Positions 20,986 through 32,760 are shown, counted from the stretch's first letter. The stretch: 64,000 bases of DNA from Clarireedia homoeocarpa (GCA_001465935.1 LNKV01000037.1:310001-374000), one strand, 5' to 3'. Numbers and translations: made by a program. Notes: a model not told the origin generated them from the sequence alone.

Positions 20986-23835
20986 ATGGCTTCTTCAGTT
21001 GCTTCCAACGGATCACCAACCTTTCGCCGTGCAAACCGCAGTCAGGAGAACTCTGGGGTCGCAGAAGATGCGGTCGACAGAATGACCACGCGAATGGTGA
21101 GTTTCCCAATTATCGGTCAAATTCCTCTGCATGCCGATTCCCTACTTAACACCCTGTCGACAATCTCTCAAGTTTCCGCTTGACTTTCACCTTTGCTTTG
21201 CTCCGCTCAAGACACTCGGGGTTCGTCGACATATAGGAGGCATTCTGCATGCATCATGCACTCCACTCTGTTTCTTCAATACATCTGTGCCATTTGTTTT
21301 CAGATAGTGTCATATCATACTAACTATTTCTTGATTCAGGAATCTGCTAATAATCTCAAAAAGGCTGCCGCTGCACTTTCTACCAACAAGTTAGGTAACC
21401 AAGCCGCTCCAAAGGTATGTAACATCCTCTTATACTTTAAGCATGGTCTAATGATTACAGAAGATGAAATTGAGCCACGAAAATTCGAACCCTACTCCTG
21501 CAACTGCACTCTTATCCGTTTCCGTATCGTCGGCACTCCCAACTTCATCCTTCATCATTGAGTCCAACCCTGTCGACAAACTCTTGGCGAAGTTATCCGA
21601 GCAACAAGCTGTTCTCAACAGACAACACGAAGCTTTGAGGCTTTCAGATGACTATGGCAATGGTAGTTCACGCATCATTGACTATAATTCAGCCCCAAAC
21701 TCTGTTCCAATCACACCTGCTACAGAGACTTTCAATTCAGGCACTATCACGACTGCTCCAACCACACGTTCACAGAGTCGAAACGATGACGACGACCGAG
21801 CGGGCACAGAAGTTCTCCATTTGAAGCTGGAGCTGGAAGCCGCCAAAGGCAGAATTGCTCGTATGGATCAAGAACTCGCACAGAACCGTATCACAAAACA
21901 CACAATTGATCAGGCTCTCGGCAGTGTATCTGAGGCTGAATTTGCCCTTAGCACTGGTCCCGAAATCACCAACCATCCACTCAACAATTTCCGCCCACAA
22001 CTATCTCGAGACAACTCATGGGCAGCCCAAGAAGATGCACAGTCGGACAATAGCGATGCTCTCTCTGCTTGTGGATACAACCGGACTCGTGCCATCTGGG
22101 GTAATAACGGCAAGCAGAGCTTCCAGAACGCGCCGACCATACCATCCTTTCAGGCTACTGATTCAGTCTCTGCTGGCCAGTGGATGGGTCGTGGGTTTAA
22201 TCAATCTTTCGCTGACCCAAACATGTCTTTTGCTGGGCCACCAATGAATTCCTTCCGTGGCGAACGATTTGAGCCTGATCTTATGGTTCAACCTGGTGGA
22301 AACCGCCGTAACAACGGTGGAAGATTCAACAACCGCAACTTAGGCTCCGTACCTTACTCGAGCAGCACAAGCTCATTCGATGGCTACACTTCAGCATCAA
22401 GTTCATACGGGTCTGTTGGTGGCATCCCTGCCCCTATTGGAACTCAGATGGGAATGGGCCTGAATGTGAGTGGTGGCATGTACTCTAGTTATCAACCTCA
22501 GCCGATCGGCACTCCTCTTTCCCCTCATGCACCAGAATTCACATCCTCAACTGGAGGATGGAAGAATGATGTGAGTGATTTGATTACTGCGTTGAGAACC
22601 GGGCTAACGATTAATCAGACCGTCCCTGCTGAGGGCCAGACCTATCTTCCGACGACTGAGCCTTTGAACTATCGTCGTCTGCTCGACCGTACTGTCAACT
22701 GCAACTGGAAATACATCGTCGACAAGATCGTCTGCAACAATGATCAACAAGCTTCAATCTTCCTACAACAGAAACTCAAGGTTGGCACAACTGAGCAAAA
22801 GTACGACATAGTAGAAGCCATTGTGGCTCAAGCTTATCCGCTAATGGTCAATCGCTTCGGAAACTTCTTGGTGCAACGTTGTTTTGAACATGGCACACCA
22901 GAACAGGTCATTAAGATCGCTGAAGCCATTCGCGGCAACACTCTCAACCTTTCCATGGATGCTTTCGGTTGTCACGTCGTTCAGAAGGCGTTCGATTCTG
23001 TTCCAGAAGACTATAAAGCCATCATGGTGCACGAACTGCTGCGCCGAATCCCAGAAACCGTTATTCACCGATATGCTTGCCATGTTTGGCAGAAATTGTT
23101 TGAGCTTAGGTGGACTGAGTCACCACCACAGATCATGAAGTATGTCAATGAGGCCCTTCGCGGAATGTGGCATGAAGTTGCGCTTGGCGAAACCGGAAGC
23201 TTGGTTGTCCAAAACATCTTTGAAAACTGCCTAGAGGAAGACAAGGTAATGCAGTGCCTAATTACCATCGCCACAGACTGCTAACTTGATCACAGCGTCC
23301 TTGTATTGAGGAAGTCCTTGCTAGTATTGATATTGTTGCACATGGACAATTTGGCAACTGGTGTATCCAGCATATTTGCGAGCACGGCGCTCCCGCTGAT
23401 CGTAGCCGAGCTATTGACCATGTCATTCGTTATGCTGCGGAGTATAGCATGGATCAGTTTGCCTCAAAGGTAGTGGAGAAATGCCTCAAGATCGGTGGTG
23501 TCGACTTCCTTGGACGATACCTTGATCGTGTTTGTGAGGGCCGTCTTGATCGCCCTCGCATCCCACTAATCGATATTGCCAGTGATCAGTATGGCAACTA
23601 TCTCATTCAATATATCTTACAGCACTCCAACCCGCAGCACAGAGAGATTGTTGCCTCTCATATCCGCAAGCATATGGTGTCCCTACGTGGCTCCAAATTC
23701 GGCTCCCGGGTTGGCATGCTTTGCACAAATCCCGCCCTTCAAACTCGACCCGGACCCGGCGTCGGTCCAGCCATCAGTGTGCCACCTCCACGCATGCCCC
23801 CAACCAACGTTCGTTATGGTGGTGCCTACCGTTAA
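20986..23835 (+). CDS. Pumilio/PUF-family RNA-binding protein
   Basis: Post-transcriptional regulator binding 3' UTRs through PUF repeats. Proposed exons: 20986-21096, 21340-21414, 21461-22570, 22619-23245 and 23296-23835, giving 820 aa. The N-terminal half is low-complexity with a short coiled coil (LHLKLELEAAKGRIARMDQE). The PUF array occupies the C-terminal 350 residues; recognisable repeat cores include GNFLVQRCFEHGT, FGCHVVQKAFDS, YACHVWQKLFEL, GNWCIQHICEHG, FASKVVEKCLK and GNYLIQYILQH. The overall layout resembles Mpt5-like proteins of filamentous fungi. The terminal exon is required: without it the frame ends in a short intronic tail and two repeats are lost. Intron 22571-22618 is stop-free and a multiple of three, so retention would add 16 residues. 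Confidence 0.9.
22571..22618 (+). other. Candidate 48-nt stop-free intron in the PUF gene
   Basis: The sequence begins GTGAGT, contains the branch-like GGCTAACGA and ends ATCAG, all good fungal intron signals. It is 48 nt long and open in the coding frame, so both spliced and retained forms encode protein. It lies just before the first PUF repeat. Confidence 0.7.
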
Positions 23836-24717
23836 GCCATTTTCTCTGACCATTTGCTTTTGCTGCTCTGTCATATTGCTCCTTCTGTGTTCTTGGTCCA
23901 CTCACGATCTTCTGCTTACCGTCGACACAAGATTTCATGCATCCAAGATAACAATGCGAAATATCCCCATGGGTTTTTGTTTTCTCGTTTTCGGCCTTCA
24001 TATCTACGGGATGTCTATCCATTGGTTCTTCGACATTCTGCGGACGCAACTTTAAGCTTGTTTTGTCCACCCTTTCCGCCGGGTCCTTCTGTCGAATTAC
24101 GATATTTTCATTCTGTTTACATAAACACCTTCTTCGAAAAGTTATCCTACCATAACGATTCAACCTACACTGAGGACTATCATCAGTGCTTTGGACAGAT
24201 CATAGTTAGACTTTTGCATTCTGCTGTCGTGCGGTGGCTTTGAGGCCTTCCAGGCAGCGCTGCGGTCCAGTCATCAAATTTTGCAACAGAAATTATGAAT
24301 ATGTATAATACTAGGTCACACTTTGTACCAAAATCGCTTTCCTTTCTCACAGAAGAAAGTCTGTCATAGTGGCAGATGTTAATGTGGTGGATAGGAAATT
24401 GATATACTCATATGCTTCGTTGGGCTTCTTCTGCTTGGACCGACACCTAAAACTCTTTTAAACTTTGTTATCTAGTCACTCTTTAGTAAATCAGAAGCCT
24501 TTGTCGATGTTCTTGTTGTCCTTGTGGAAACGTTTTGACTTAAACCGGCGCCCTTAAAAGATGCGCTGACCCGTCCTAGTAAATATTGCTGCCTGAAAAC
24601 CATGGTTTAAACCACTTAACGCGACAAAATACCTCGACGCGTCTAACGATTTTAGCAGATGCTGTTGAACAAATAATTCTTAAATTTCCGCGTAGACCAC
24701 AAAATATCGCAGTCAAG
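23836..24717. other. Intergenic: PUF 3' UTR and RFC3 promoter
   Basis: About 880 nt. The first part is pyrimidine-rich and probably PUF 3' UTR; the last 120 nt carry the MCB-type elements listed separately. Confidence 0.5.
24637..24642 (+). promoter_or_regulatory. MluI cell-cycle box (ACGCGT) at RFC3
   Basis: A perfect ACGCGT within the palindrome GACGCGTC, 75 nt upstream of the RFC3 start. A second half-site-like ACGCGA lies about 20 nt upstream (24619-24624). In yeasts, MBF (Mbp1/Swi6-type) uses ACGCGT to drive G1/S expression of DNA replication genes, so a site here fits the gene's job. Binding is inferred. Confidence 0.65.
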
Positions 24718-26066
24718 ATGTCGGATTACGAAGATGGCATGGATATTGATGCACCTCCTGTGCAAGACTCAATCACATTCAGCTCTGATAATACTAACTC
24801 TAAGGGCAAACGAAGCGCGGCCAACCTACCTGTAGAAGCAGAAGATAGTCTTCCATGGTGAGAATAATATTCGTATACATTTGCAAATTATAGACTGACG
24901 ACATTGCTTCGAAGGGTTGAGAAGTATCGCCCGGATACACTGGAAGATGTTTCTGGACACCAAGACATTCTTGCTACCATAAACAAATTCGTCGACACAA
25001 ATGTGGGCTACTTGACATCCTCAATTCTTGAAGCCCCAAACTGACTTTGCGAATTTAGAGACTCCCACATCTTCTCTTCTATGGTCCTCCGGGAACTGGA
25101 AAAACGTCAACGATTCTCGCTCTGGCTCGACGTATTTATGGCGCAAAGAACATGCGGCAGATGGTTTTGGAACTTAATGCGTCCGATGATCGTGGTATCG
25201 AAGTTGTGCGCGAACAGATCAAGACATTCGCAAGCACGAAACAAATTTTCTCTATGAACGCCGGTGGTACTTCCACTTCACCTGGCGCTTATAAGCTCAT
25301 CATTCTGGACGAGGCAGATGCGATGACTTCAACTGCACAGATGGCGCTCAGACGGGTTATGGAGAAATATACGGCCAATACCAGGTTTTGCGTGATTGCA
25401 AATTATACACACAAGCTTAGTCCGGCACTGCTCAGTCGTTGCACGAGGTTTAGGTTTAGTCCCTTAAAGGAGAAGGACATTAGGGTGTTGGTGGATAGGG
25501 TTATCATGGAGGAGAATGTGAAGATTAGTCCGGAAGCTACTGATGCGTTGGTTAAGCTCAGCAAGGGAGATATGAGAAGGGCGTTGAATGTGTTGCAGGC
25601 TTGCCATGCTAGCAGTAAGTTCTTGGTCATCCTTTTGGCGGCGCAGAGGGACCCTTATTGACGCTATTCGATAGGCACCCCAATCCATTTGAAGGGCACG
25701 CCGAAATTGGCGGAAAAGGACATTGTCCGAGACCTCATCACAGAAACTACGATCTACGAGTGTATTGCATCGCCTCACCCTGGCGATATATCGAAAATCA
25801 TGAACACCATCCTCAAAACATCCGACGTCAAGTCCTGCTTGACGATGATCAACGCCATAAAAGCCACACAAGGTCTTGCACTAGCAGACATTATCACTGC
25901 GCTCTCAGAAGAGCTTGTAAAGCTTGATGTACCTGCACCAGTTATGATTACGTGGTTGCAGGGTTTAGCGGATGTCGAATATAGGCTGAGTGGTGGTGGA
26001 AGCGAAGTTATACAGACGGGTGCACTTGTTGGGGTGGTGAGAGAGGGTGCAGAACTTATGAAATAA
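24718..26066 (+). CDS. RFC3: Replication factor C subunit 3 (clamp loader)
   Basis: AAA+ small subunit of the RFC complex that loads PCNA at primer-template junctions in the nucleus. Four exons: 24718-24857, 24915-25002, 25059-25614 and 25675-26066, giving 391 aa. After an acidic N-terminal tail come EKYRPDTLEDVSGHQD, Walker A (YGPPGTGKTST), Walker B (LIILDEADAM), the LNASDDRG sensor-type motif and the SRC arginine-finger motif (LLSRCTRFRF). The C-terminal collar domain ends LVGVVREGAELMK. Similarity is closest to yeast Rfc3 among the small subunits. Splice junctions restore W-VEKYRPD, N-RLPHLLFYG and S-TPIHLKG. The MCB element upstream suggests cell-cycle control. Confidence 0.95.
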
Positions 26067-26518
26067 TTAATGGATTTGGTAACGGAATAGGCTTGCATTA
26101 CGACATGGCGTTAAAGATACTTGGTTCAGTGGGTGAAATGTACAAAAGTATAAGGTATTTGCCTGAAGATAGGACCGGCATTTGTTGGAAGAAAAAGGCG
26201 AGAGACGTGTACGGCGACAAGTAATTGGGCGGAGGTTGACAGCTTGCTGGGGGCGAGTACCGCTTCATGCAATGAGTATCAGAATTTCTCGGGGCTGCAA
26301 AGCACGGATCAAGAAATGAATGCGTCGAGGATGAAGACACTGATGATCAAGAGATGGGAAGACAACTGGTACACAGCAGGGCAACCACTCTTCAAGCTTC
26401 TGCTAACATGGAAAGATCTGACAATATATCATCTACACAAATCACAAAGAGAATAGGCCAGCACCCAGTATCCAAGATCCAAACATCGTCCTTCAACCGC
26501 ACGTTTTCAGTCTCTCGA
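26067..26518. other. Convergent 3' spacer, RFC3 / Hsp70-like gene
   Basis: About 450 nt between two stop codons. No coding signal; presumably both 3' UTRs. Confidence 0.5.
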
Positions 26519-28770
26519 TTACTCATAATTAGCATCCACACTCCCCATCTCCTTCCCCATGATCTCCAAGGAAAACTTCATAATCGCCGGCTGAATCGTC
26601 ACCACCAAATCATAATAAATATCATAATACGTCTTCCCATCCAGACCCATGCGTTTGCGAAGCTGCCCCTTGTCCACCGTGCGCAGATCCGCCGTGAGCA
26701 GGCAGTTAGTGCGGGTTGCAGAAACAGAGGGATGCGTAGGCGGGATCTTGTTCTCGGATTGGATGAGCTCGTCCTTGAAGATCAGATCGTCGGGCGCGTA
26801 GCCTTCCTCGAATGTGCGGTAGAAGGGGAATTTCATCGTTTGCTCGCGCTTAAGATCTTCGCCGCGGTAGATGTACCATGTCATCTGTGGGTTAGGTTAG
26901 TGTGTGGGGATGGATTGACAGGAAAGGGATGCGGGGTGGTGCTTACTCGCTTGGCGCGGTTTTTGCCGTCGGAGGAGTCGTACACTTTTACTTGGCCCTT
27001 GTCGATCTCGTCGTCGTAGATCTCCATTGCGGAGACACCGTAGTGACGGGTTGCCTGGGTGGAGACGATGACGGCTTCTTGTGGGAGACGACTTAGGACG
27101 GCGCCCCTGGGACTGTCAGTGCTACTTCTGGTCGCTTAGGGTGAGAACTTACTTCACGATGGCGGACCAGGCGTCGTGTGGTTGGATAATTTGGATAGTA
27201 GGGTGGATTTCTTCGAGACGCATCTTTAGGTATTCGCTTGCGCCGAAACCTCCTACAAGAAAGATGGCCTGTCGTTGTTAGATGTACATCCTCAAATTAA
27301 TGGGTGGAAGGGGTTCTACCTTGATCTCATTTGCTTTCGGATGTCCCTCTTGCATTCTTTTCACCATAACCAGATTTACCTGGTCATCCACCAGTCTCTC
27401 GATATCCGTGATCAATGGGTCGAAAATAGCTTTAACATCCTCCCTTTTTCAACAATCAGCACTTTACACCTGAATCAAGTCACAGAAAGCGAATGGCAAG
27501 TACAACAACGTACCCCTTCATATTCCAGGTATTCGACTGCAAATTATTCACCGGATCGTCCTTCAAATCCGCCATGGGGAAATTAACAAGATAGTCCTCT
27601 TCCAGGTCGCCCCTAAACGCAGTCTTGATCTGCGTGTCGAATTGTCGAGTTGCTTGCTCGAACGCCCGCGTCTTGCGAAGATGGAAGTAAGCGTCTTCGC
27701 CGACGAGATCTTTGACGGCTTGCTCGAAGCGACGGTTGAGACCCAGGGAGCCCGCCATGCCACCTGTTCGGGGTGTTTTTGGTAAGTATTGAGGATTGGT
27801 AGATTAGGTGTTGGGATGGGAGGAGCCGGGACAGGAGAAGGATAGAGTACCTTTGCCAGGAACTAGTTCTTTAAGTTCAAGTTTGGGGTTCAGGTTGACG
27901 ATCTCGTAAGAGATGAGATCGACTGTTCCGCCACCTGCATCGCAAATAACGAATGCATCACCGACCTGGAATATCAAAATGTCAGATTCTTGGTCTTATC
28001 ACTTCGTTGAAAGTATGCTTCGCTAGCTTACAGCAAGTGAGCGGTCAGCCATCATATGCAGTGTATACAATGCAGCTGCTTCTGGCTCCTTGATAAGTGT
28101 TATGGGATGGATACCCGCTTGTTTAGCCGCCTGATATTCTCGTCAGCTCGTTCAGCACAATCGTTCCAGAAACTGGGGAATACCCTTAGCGTTGTGTCTT
28201 TGGCCTTATCACTCCATACCGCTGGAACCGAGAGCACAAATTGTTTCTGGCACATCAACATATACTCCGCCGGAATCTTGGCCTCGATTTTTTCCAACGC
28301 ATGTTTGTATATTGCTCCGATATAGTCGGCTGCAACTTCAACTGCTGGTTTTCCAAGCCTCTTCAAATCAGCTTTCGCTGTCGACTCAGGAAGATATAAG
28401 GGGCGAGGCTGATCCGGATCGAGGAGGAGCTTGACGCCTGCTACTGTGTCTGTCTTGTGCTTCTGAGCTCCCCATGTGAACTGGGTTTTGTCGTCTGGAT
28501 CATAGCATATGACCGTTGGAATCTTCGGTTGTTTCAGTGCAAGTCCTAAAGACATGGTTAGAGAAATCCACTTTGTTTGGAGATGCTGAGGTTCTCACCA
28601 GGCCAATCCATAACGGACACTAAGTCTGGTTTTCCGCCTTTCGCAAATGCATATGCGATACCACTGAACGTAGTGCCAAAGTCCAGAGCAATGACGAGCT
28701 GGTCATCGGATTGATGGACTTTGAGCTCATTCATGGCCTTGTCCATCTTATAGAGATCACTGTCACCCAT
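26519..28770 (-). CDS. HSPA12-like Hsp70-family ATPase
   Basis: Nine exons on the minus strand: 28770-28599, 28545-28184, 28130-28032, 27965-27851, 27763-27514, 27443-27320, 27268-27153, 27106-26947 and 26884-26519, giving 587 aa. The actin/Hsp70 ATPase fold is complete: phosphate-1 LVIALDFGTTFSGIAYAF, connecting KEPEAAALYTL, phosphate-2 VICDAGGGTVDLISYEI, and the adenosine motif AIFLVGGFGASEYL. The C-terminal 170 residues are not a canonical substrate-binding domain and lack the EEVD tail, as in HSPA12 proteins. These are abundant and functionally obscure in fungi, so no substrate is assigned. All nine exon junctions keep the frame. It is divergent from the coiled-coil gene at 29635. Confidence 0.88.
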
Positions 28771-29634
28771 CTTGATTTCGGACTTAAAGTCTGATTGTAC
28801 GCTCACTTGAAGCGAGATGTGGAAAGAAAGACTACTTTTGAGAAATGAAAGAAAATGACATATTACGGAAGCAAAGAGGCTGCAGAGAGAAGATGAAGTA
28901 CCTGACTTCCTCTTCTCAGCCTCCTCACCCATTCATTCACGTGGCGGGGCTTATCAATTCGAGACAGCGGGACGGGCCCAGGGAACCTACAGCTGGAAAA
29001 GGAGAGGTACACCAGCAAACATGTTCAGCAGCCTAGCCACTTGAGACGTGAAAGGCGTTTTCCCACGCATTTTTGTGGCACATCCCACATATTACTAGGG
29101 AGAAGAGGCTGCCTGGTGTAACCCTCTCGGGAAAAAGAAGGAGCTTTGACTCGTTTTTGAATTTATGATAATGTTTTTATCCCTCAAATAATATTGAACC
29201 AAAAGCAAATTTGGAGTAGAGTCCTGGGGAAATCATTTCCGGTGATCGAAAAGAAGTTAAAAGGAATAATATCGTCCAATAAAGCGCCACGGCTGGGGGC
29301 CGCCCCATGTCGAGCCTTATCATTGCGGAAAAGAAATCAGGTTTTTTCAGGCTGTGCATGGGGTTGCAAGCCACTGCACACTTTGGGTTTCAGCTGCCTG
29401 TGCATGAGGCTCTGATATCGGATTGCTGACGGTGTGGGGGAAGAGCTAGAGAAATGCCCAGATGAGGGCGTTTTTATGATTTTTCGTTCTTGCTGGTAGA
29501 ATCAGACTTTCTGCATAGCAAACAATTCCTAGAAGTTTTTGATTCTATTGAGGCGTTCTTCCTGTTCAAAACTCTTTCATTCCGAATCAGCAACTTCCTT
29601 TAAAATCTCTCGGATTTTGACAGTAGCTTCTCAG
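28771..29634. promoter_or_regulatory. Divergent intergenic region, Hsp70-like / coiled-coil gene
   Basis: About 860 nt between divergent starts. No obvious heat-shock element array (tandem nGAAn) was found by eye and no coding frame convinces. Confidence 0.4.
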
Positions 29635-30992
29635 ATGGCGAATGAAGACCTCGCGATGTCTGACGTTATCTATCCAGAGCTGGGGTTAGAGGCCATGAAG
29701 GCGATGATAGAGAGCAAGCTTCAGGAGATCAATTGTACGCTTGAACGAGGCATGGACAACATCAAGATTGAAGTGATAAGCCAGGTGAAGACACTTCATA
29801 TAAATATGGAAGCACCTAGCAATCGACCAAATATTATCACTCGAATGCTCACTTCGAGCGACCTCAAGGATTCTTCCGATGCAGAGGTTGAGAATCTGAA
29901 GCACACCAACCAGCAACTCGAGGATAAATATCGGATGCTTGAAAAAGAACGAGATCAACTCAAACAATTACAAGCGCAACATAATAACAAGATTCGGGAA
30001 CTTCACCAGAAGCTCAGTACTGTTGAGCAGGAGTCGAGAGCCCAGCTTGGTAGCATGGAACTGAAGAACCGACAGCTTCAGGAACAAACACAAGCTTTTC
30101 GAGATATAATCATCAACAGAGGAAGCAGCGATCATGATGCTGTCGATGACAGCACCATCATCAACGACTATGTGTTTCTCAGGGAGCAAATCCAGCGAAT
30201 TGCGTTGAAATACTACAAGCAAGCTGACCCGTACAAACCTGAGCCTCTAAAAAGCAAGATACTTGAGAAGAAGCAAAAGAGATTTCTCTCGATGTGGGAC
30301 AAAAAGTATACAGCTCCACAGCTAAGAAGTCGAACAAGGGCAATGATTTTCGAGCTATTAGCGGATGATATATTGCAACCGCCCATTTTCGGCCTCGATG
30401 ATATCGGAGGAAGTGGGAAGGGAGTGCTTGAGCAAGAGCTAGTGGATCTGGAAATGGCATTAGCGAGTACTCTAGATAAAGGTAGACTCCTCTCCGTTGC
30501 TTCCTTCGTCATGTTTCGTATTTCTTGGAACAACCAAGGACTGACATTAATTGTACAGGAGGTCAGGCAAGCGACCTTTCGTCCTGGCGTATTCAAACCA
30601 TCAAACTCGGCTCTCAGCTTCCACAGCCCTCTACTCCTTCTCGGCCAACTAAAGTCGCAACCAGGATCTACGCCTTCATGGAGCCTCTCTTCCCTACTAG
30701 TCCACAGAAGGTGCAAGAGGAGCTATATGACCAGCTGTTCAAACTTTGCCTCGCCGCATACAAGTTGGCGCTCACGCTACGGAAAAGTAAAGACGTATAT
30801 AGATTTGAATTGCCGGGTACCGGAGAGAGAATAGACCCTGAAACAATGGAGCCGCAAGAGACCGAGGCGGATAGAGGGACGAGAGAGGAGGATCTGAGAG
30901 TCGCATACGTGATGAGTGGTGTTTTAGTCAAGGTGGTTGAGATAGATGGTCAGAGACTGGTGTTGGAGAAGGCCCATGTTGTAGTCGATTAA
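29635..30992 (+). CDS. Coiled-coil protein of unknown function
   Basis: Not recognised. Two exons, 29635-30481 and 30559-30992, give 426 aa. The start MANEDLAMSDVIYPELG is chosen; an in-frame Met at 29539 would add 32 residues. Residues about 80-165 form a long charged coiled coil (ENLKHTNQQLEDKYRMLEKE and following). The C-terminal half is globular-looking: LREQIQRIALKYYKQADPY, IFELLADDILQPPIFGLDD, then YAFMEPLFPTSPQ and LYDQLFKLCLAAYKLALTL. This arrangement resembles fungal proteins of unknown role that often occur in families next to NLR or incompatibility genes, but I cannot support a name. Intron donor GTAGAC and acceptor CAG restore G-GQASDLSSW. Confidence 0.75.
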
Positions 30993-31750
30993 TTGTTTCA
31001 CTTGCGGGTGACGTCCAGTCATATCAATGACGAGCTGCTATACTTTCAATGCCAGAGCTCGCACCATCATAATTTTGTCACTGTTGAAGCAGTAGAATGA
31101 ATACACGTCCTCATCGGGTATTACTGTGGTAGAATAACCCCCACACCATTTCACTCTACACCATTTAAGATGATCACGCTTACCCAGGATTGCCTCGGAA
31201 ATATTATGCTGGTTGCTGTGGCCAGTTGGCGCCATTTTAGCCGTGTACCTTTTTCATCCTTCTGTGTCGTGAAGCACTGCCACATGCATGTTTCCGGGCC
31301 ATGATGAAGGCCGTGGTAGAAGCGCCAACAGGGTGAAAGAATTGAACGTCGCTCTTCACCCTGCTGCAAGTATTTGTTTGCGAGGTTGGATTGCTTTCTT
31401 AATTTAGGCAGTCAAGAAAATCATTTGTGTCCATTGTTTGAGTATTATTTCATCAAAATTGTTCATGATGAAGGCATCCTGTCCGTTGTGATAAGCGTTC
31501 GAAATAGACGACGAATCGTCCATGTTATCTGGCCAAGAATACGGTCTTATTATTGCTTGATATTGTAGGAGTTTCACTGCCACGGTCAGTACCTCTTGTT
31601 AGCTTGTTCGAATACGGGAACCAGAAGTTCTATTATATATACTTTATTTTCGAACATTTCCACAGTGACCTCTCTTTATCCCGCTCGCACTGGATACGGA
31701 AACTCGATCATTTCCTGCTGCTAGTTTGAGTGCATACTCATATCACTATC
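30993..31750. other. Intergenic region upstream of the RS-rich gene
   Basis: About 760 nt without a convincing gene on either strand. AT-rich near 31620-31660 (tctattatatatactttatt), probably promoter sequence of the RS-rich gene. Confidence 0.45.
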
Positions 31751-32437
31751 ATGGTCGAAATTCGTAAGAAATCTAACGGGAAGAAAGTGCTCGTACGAGA
31801 ACGGGCCCCCAAGAAATCGAGCGCAGAATACGAGTATACTCCTAGAGATCGTTATAGTAGAGCAGACTCTAGAGATCGTCGTCATAAAGAAGAATATCGT
31901 GATTACTACGACGACCATAGAGATCATCGAGAGCGCCAGGATTACTATCCACGATTTCCTCCACAACCAGCTTCCACGCCACAATTTCCTCCACCTCAAC
32001 CTGTTCCAACTTTTGTCGCCACAAAGCCGCAAGTTGTCTACCCGCAACAAAGCTACAAAGTTAGAATACAAGAGCCAAGTTACCTACGGCGATCGCCCAG
32101 CCCGCCACGGAGAAGAAGTCCAGATGAGTACTATTATGAGAGTCACAAACATGCACGTTCTCCACGGCGGGATGGATTTAGATCTAGGTCTAGGTCTAGA
32201 TCTGTATATAGGGAAGAAGAGCGAGGTCGCAAACCACATCGCCCCGAAGAAGGCCGCAGTGATAGCTGGAGAAATCAATATCAAACACATCCTCCCACTG
32301 CATCCGAGGAAGATGAGTATTGTGGGGAATTTATGAAGGCTGTTCGCAACGGAGAAACAATACCACCAGCGCCCGAAGTTGCTGATTTCATGGAGAAGCC
32401 CAGGGGGCACAAGGGAAAGGGGCACAGGTGCAGATAG
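31751..32437 (+). CDS. Arg/Ser- and Tyr-rich low-complexity protein
   Basis: Single exon, 228 aa from the Met at 31751 (MVEIRKKSNGKKVLVRERAP). The protein is dominated by basic and tyrosine-rich low complexity: repeated RDRYSRADSRDRRHKEE-like sequence, a Pro/Gln segment (PRFPPQPASTPQFPPPQP) and an RS tract (GFRSRSRSRSVYREEERGR). Such RS-rich composition is typical of proteins that associate with splicing or RNA granules and are predicted to be disordered; no folded domain is seen. Function is unknown. An upstream in-frame Met at 31730 would add seven residues. Confidence 0.7.
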   Translation: MVEIRKKSNGKKVLVRERAPKKSSAEYEYTPRDRYSRADSRDRRHKEEYRDYYDDHRDHRERQDYYPRFPPQPASTPQFPPPQPVPTFVATKPQVVYPQQSYKVRIQEPSYLRRSPSPPRRRSPDEYYYESHKHARSPRRDGFRSRSRSRSVYREEERGRKPHRPEEGRSDSWRNQYQTHPPTASEEDEYCGEFMKAVRNGETIPPAPEVADFMEKPRGHKGKGHRCR

Positions 32438-32493
32438 TAAGATTGATTTGAGTGACGGTTTTCAAGCTGGGAGTTTTCGAATTGGATGCATTT

Positions 32494-32528
32494 TGGATGG
32501 ATGGATGGATGGATGGATGGATGGATGG
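32494..32528 (+). repeat. (GGAT)n tetranucleotide microsatellite
   Basis: About nine GGAT units lie shortly downstream of the RS-rich gene's stop codon, probably in its 3' UTR. A simple-sequence tract that will vary in length between strains. Confidence 0.95.
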
Positions 32529-32717
32529 CTGTTCATTGTACAAAGTAGAAGGAGGATTTGTTCAGTTGATAGATTTCTGATTTCGAATTTCTGATTTCTT
32601 AGCACTTGTCACCTGTCTTGGTCCTGAAAGAGACCGAAAGAGACCGTGAGACCTAGACAAGGGACCCTGTGACGAGTTGCAGCTGTCTCGGCTCTTCCCT
32701 CTCGCAAAATCAAATTT

Positions 32718-32760
32718 CTATCAAATTCCCATCCAATTCCCATCCAATTCCCATCACATT
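32718..32760 (+). repeat. Short tandem repeat, ccaattcccat-type units
   Basis: Successive copies of an 11-12 nt unit (caaattcccat, ccaattcccat, ccaattcccat, cacattcct) run head to tail. No function is evident. Confidence 0.85.

Noticed and set aside
24586..24717. Upstream in-frame Met extending RFC3 by 44 residues
   Set aside because: The extension has no family counterpart and would place the MCB element inside coding sequence.
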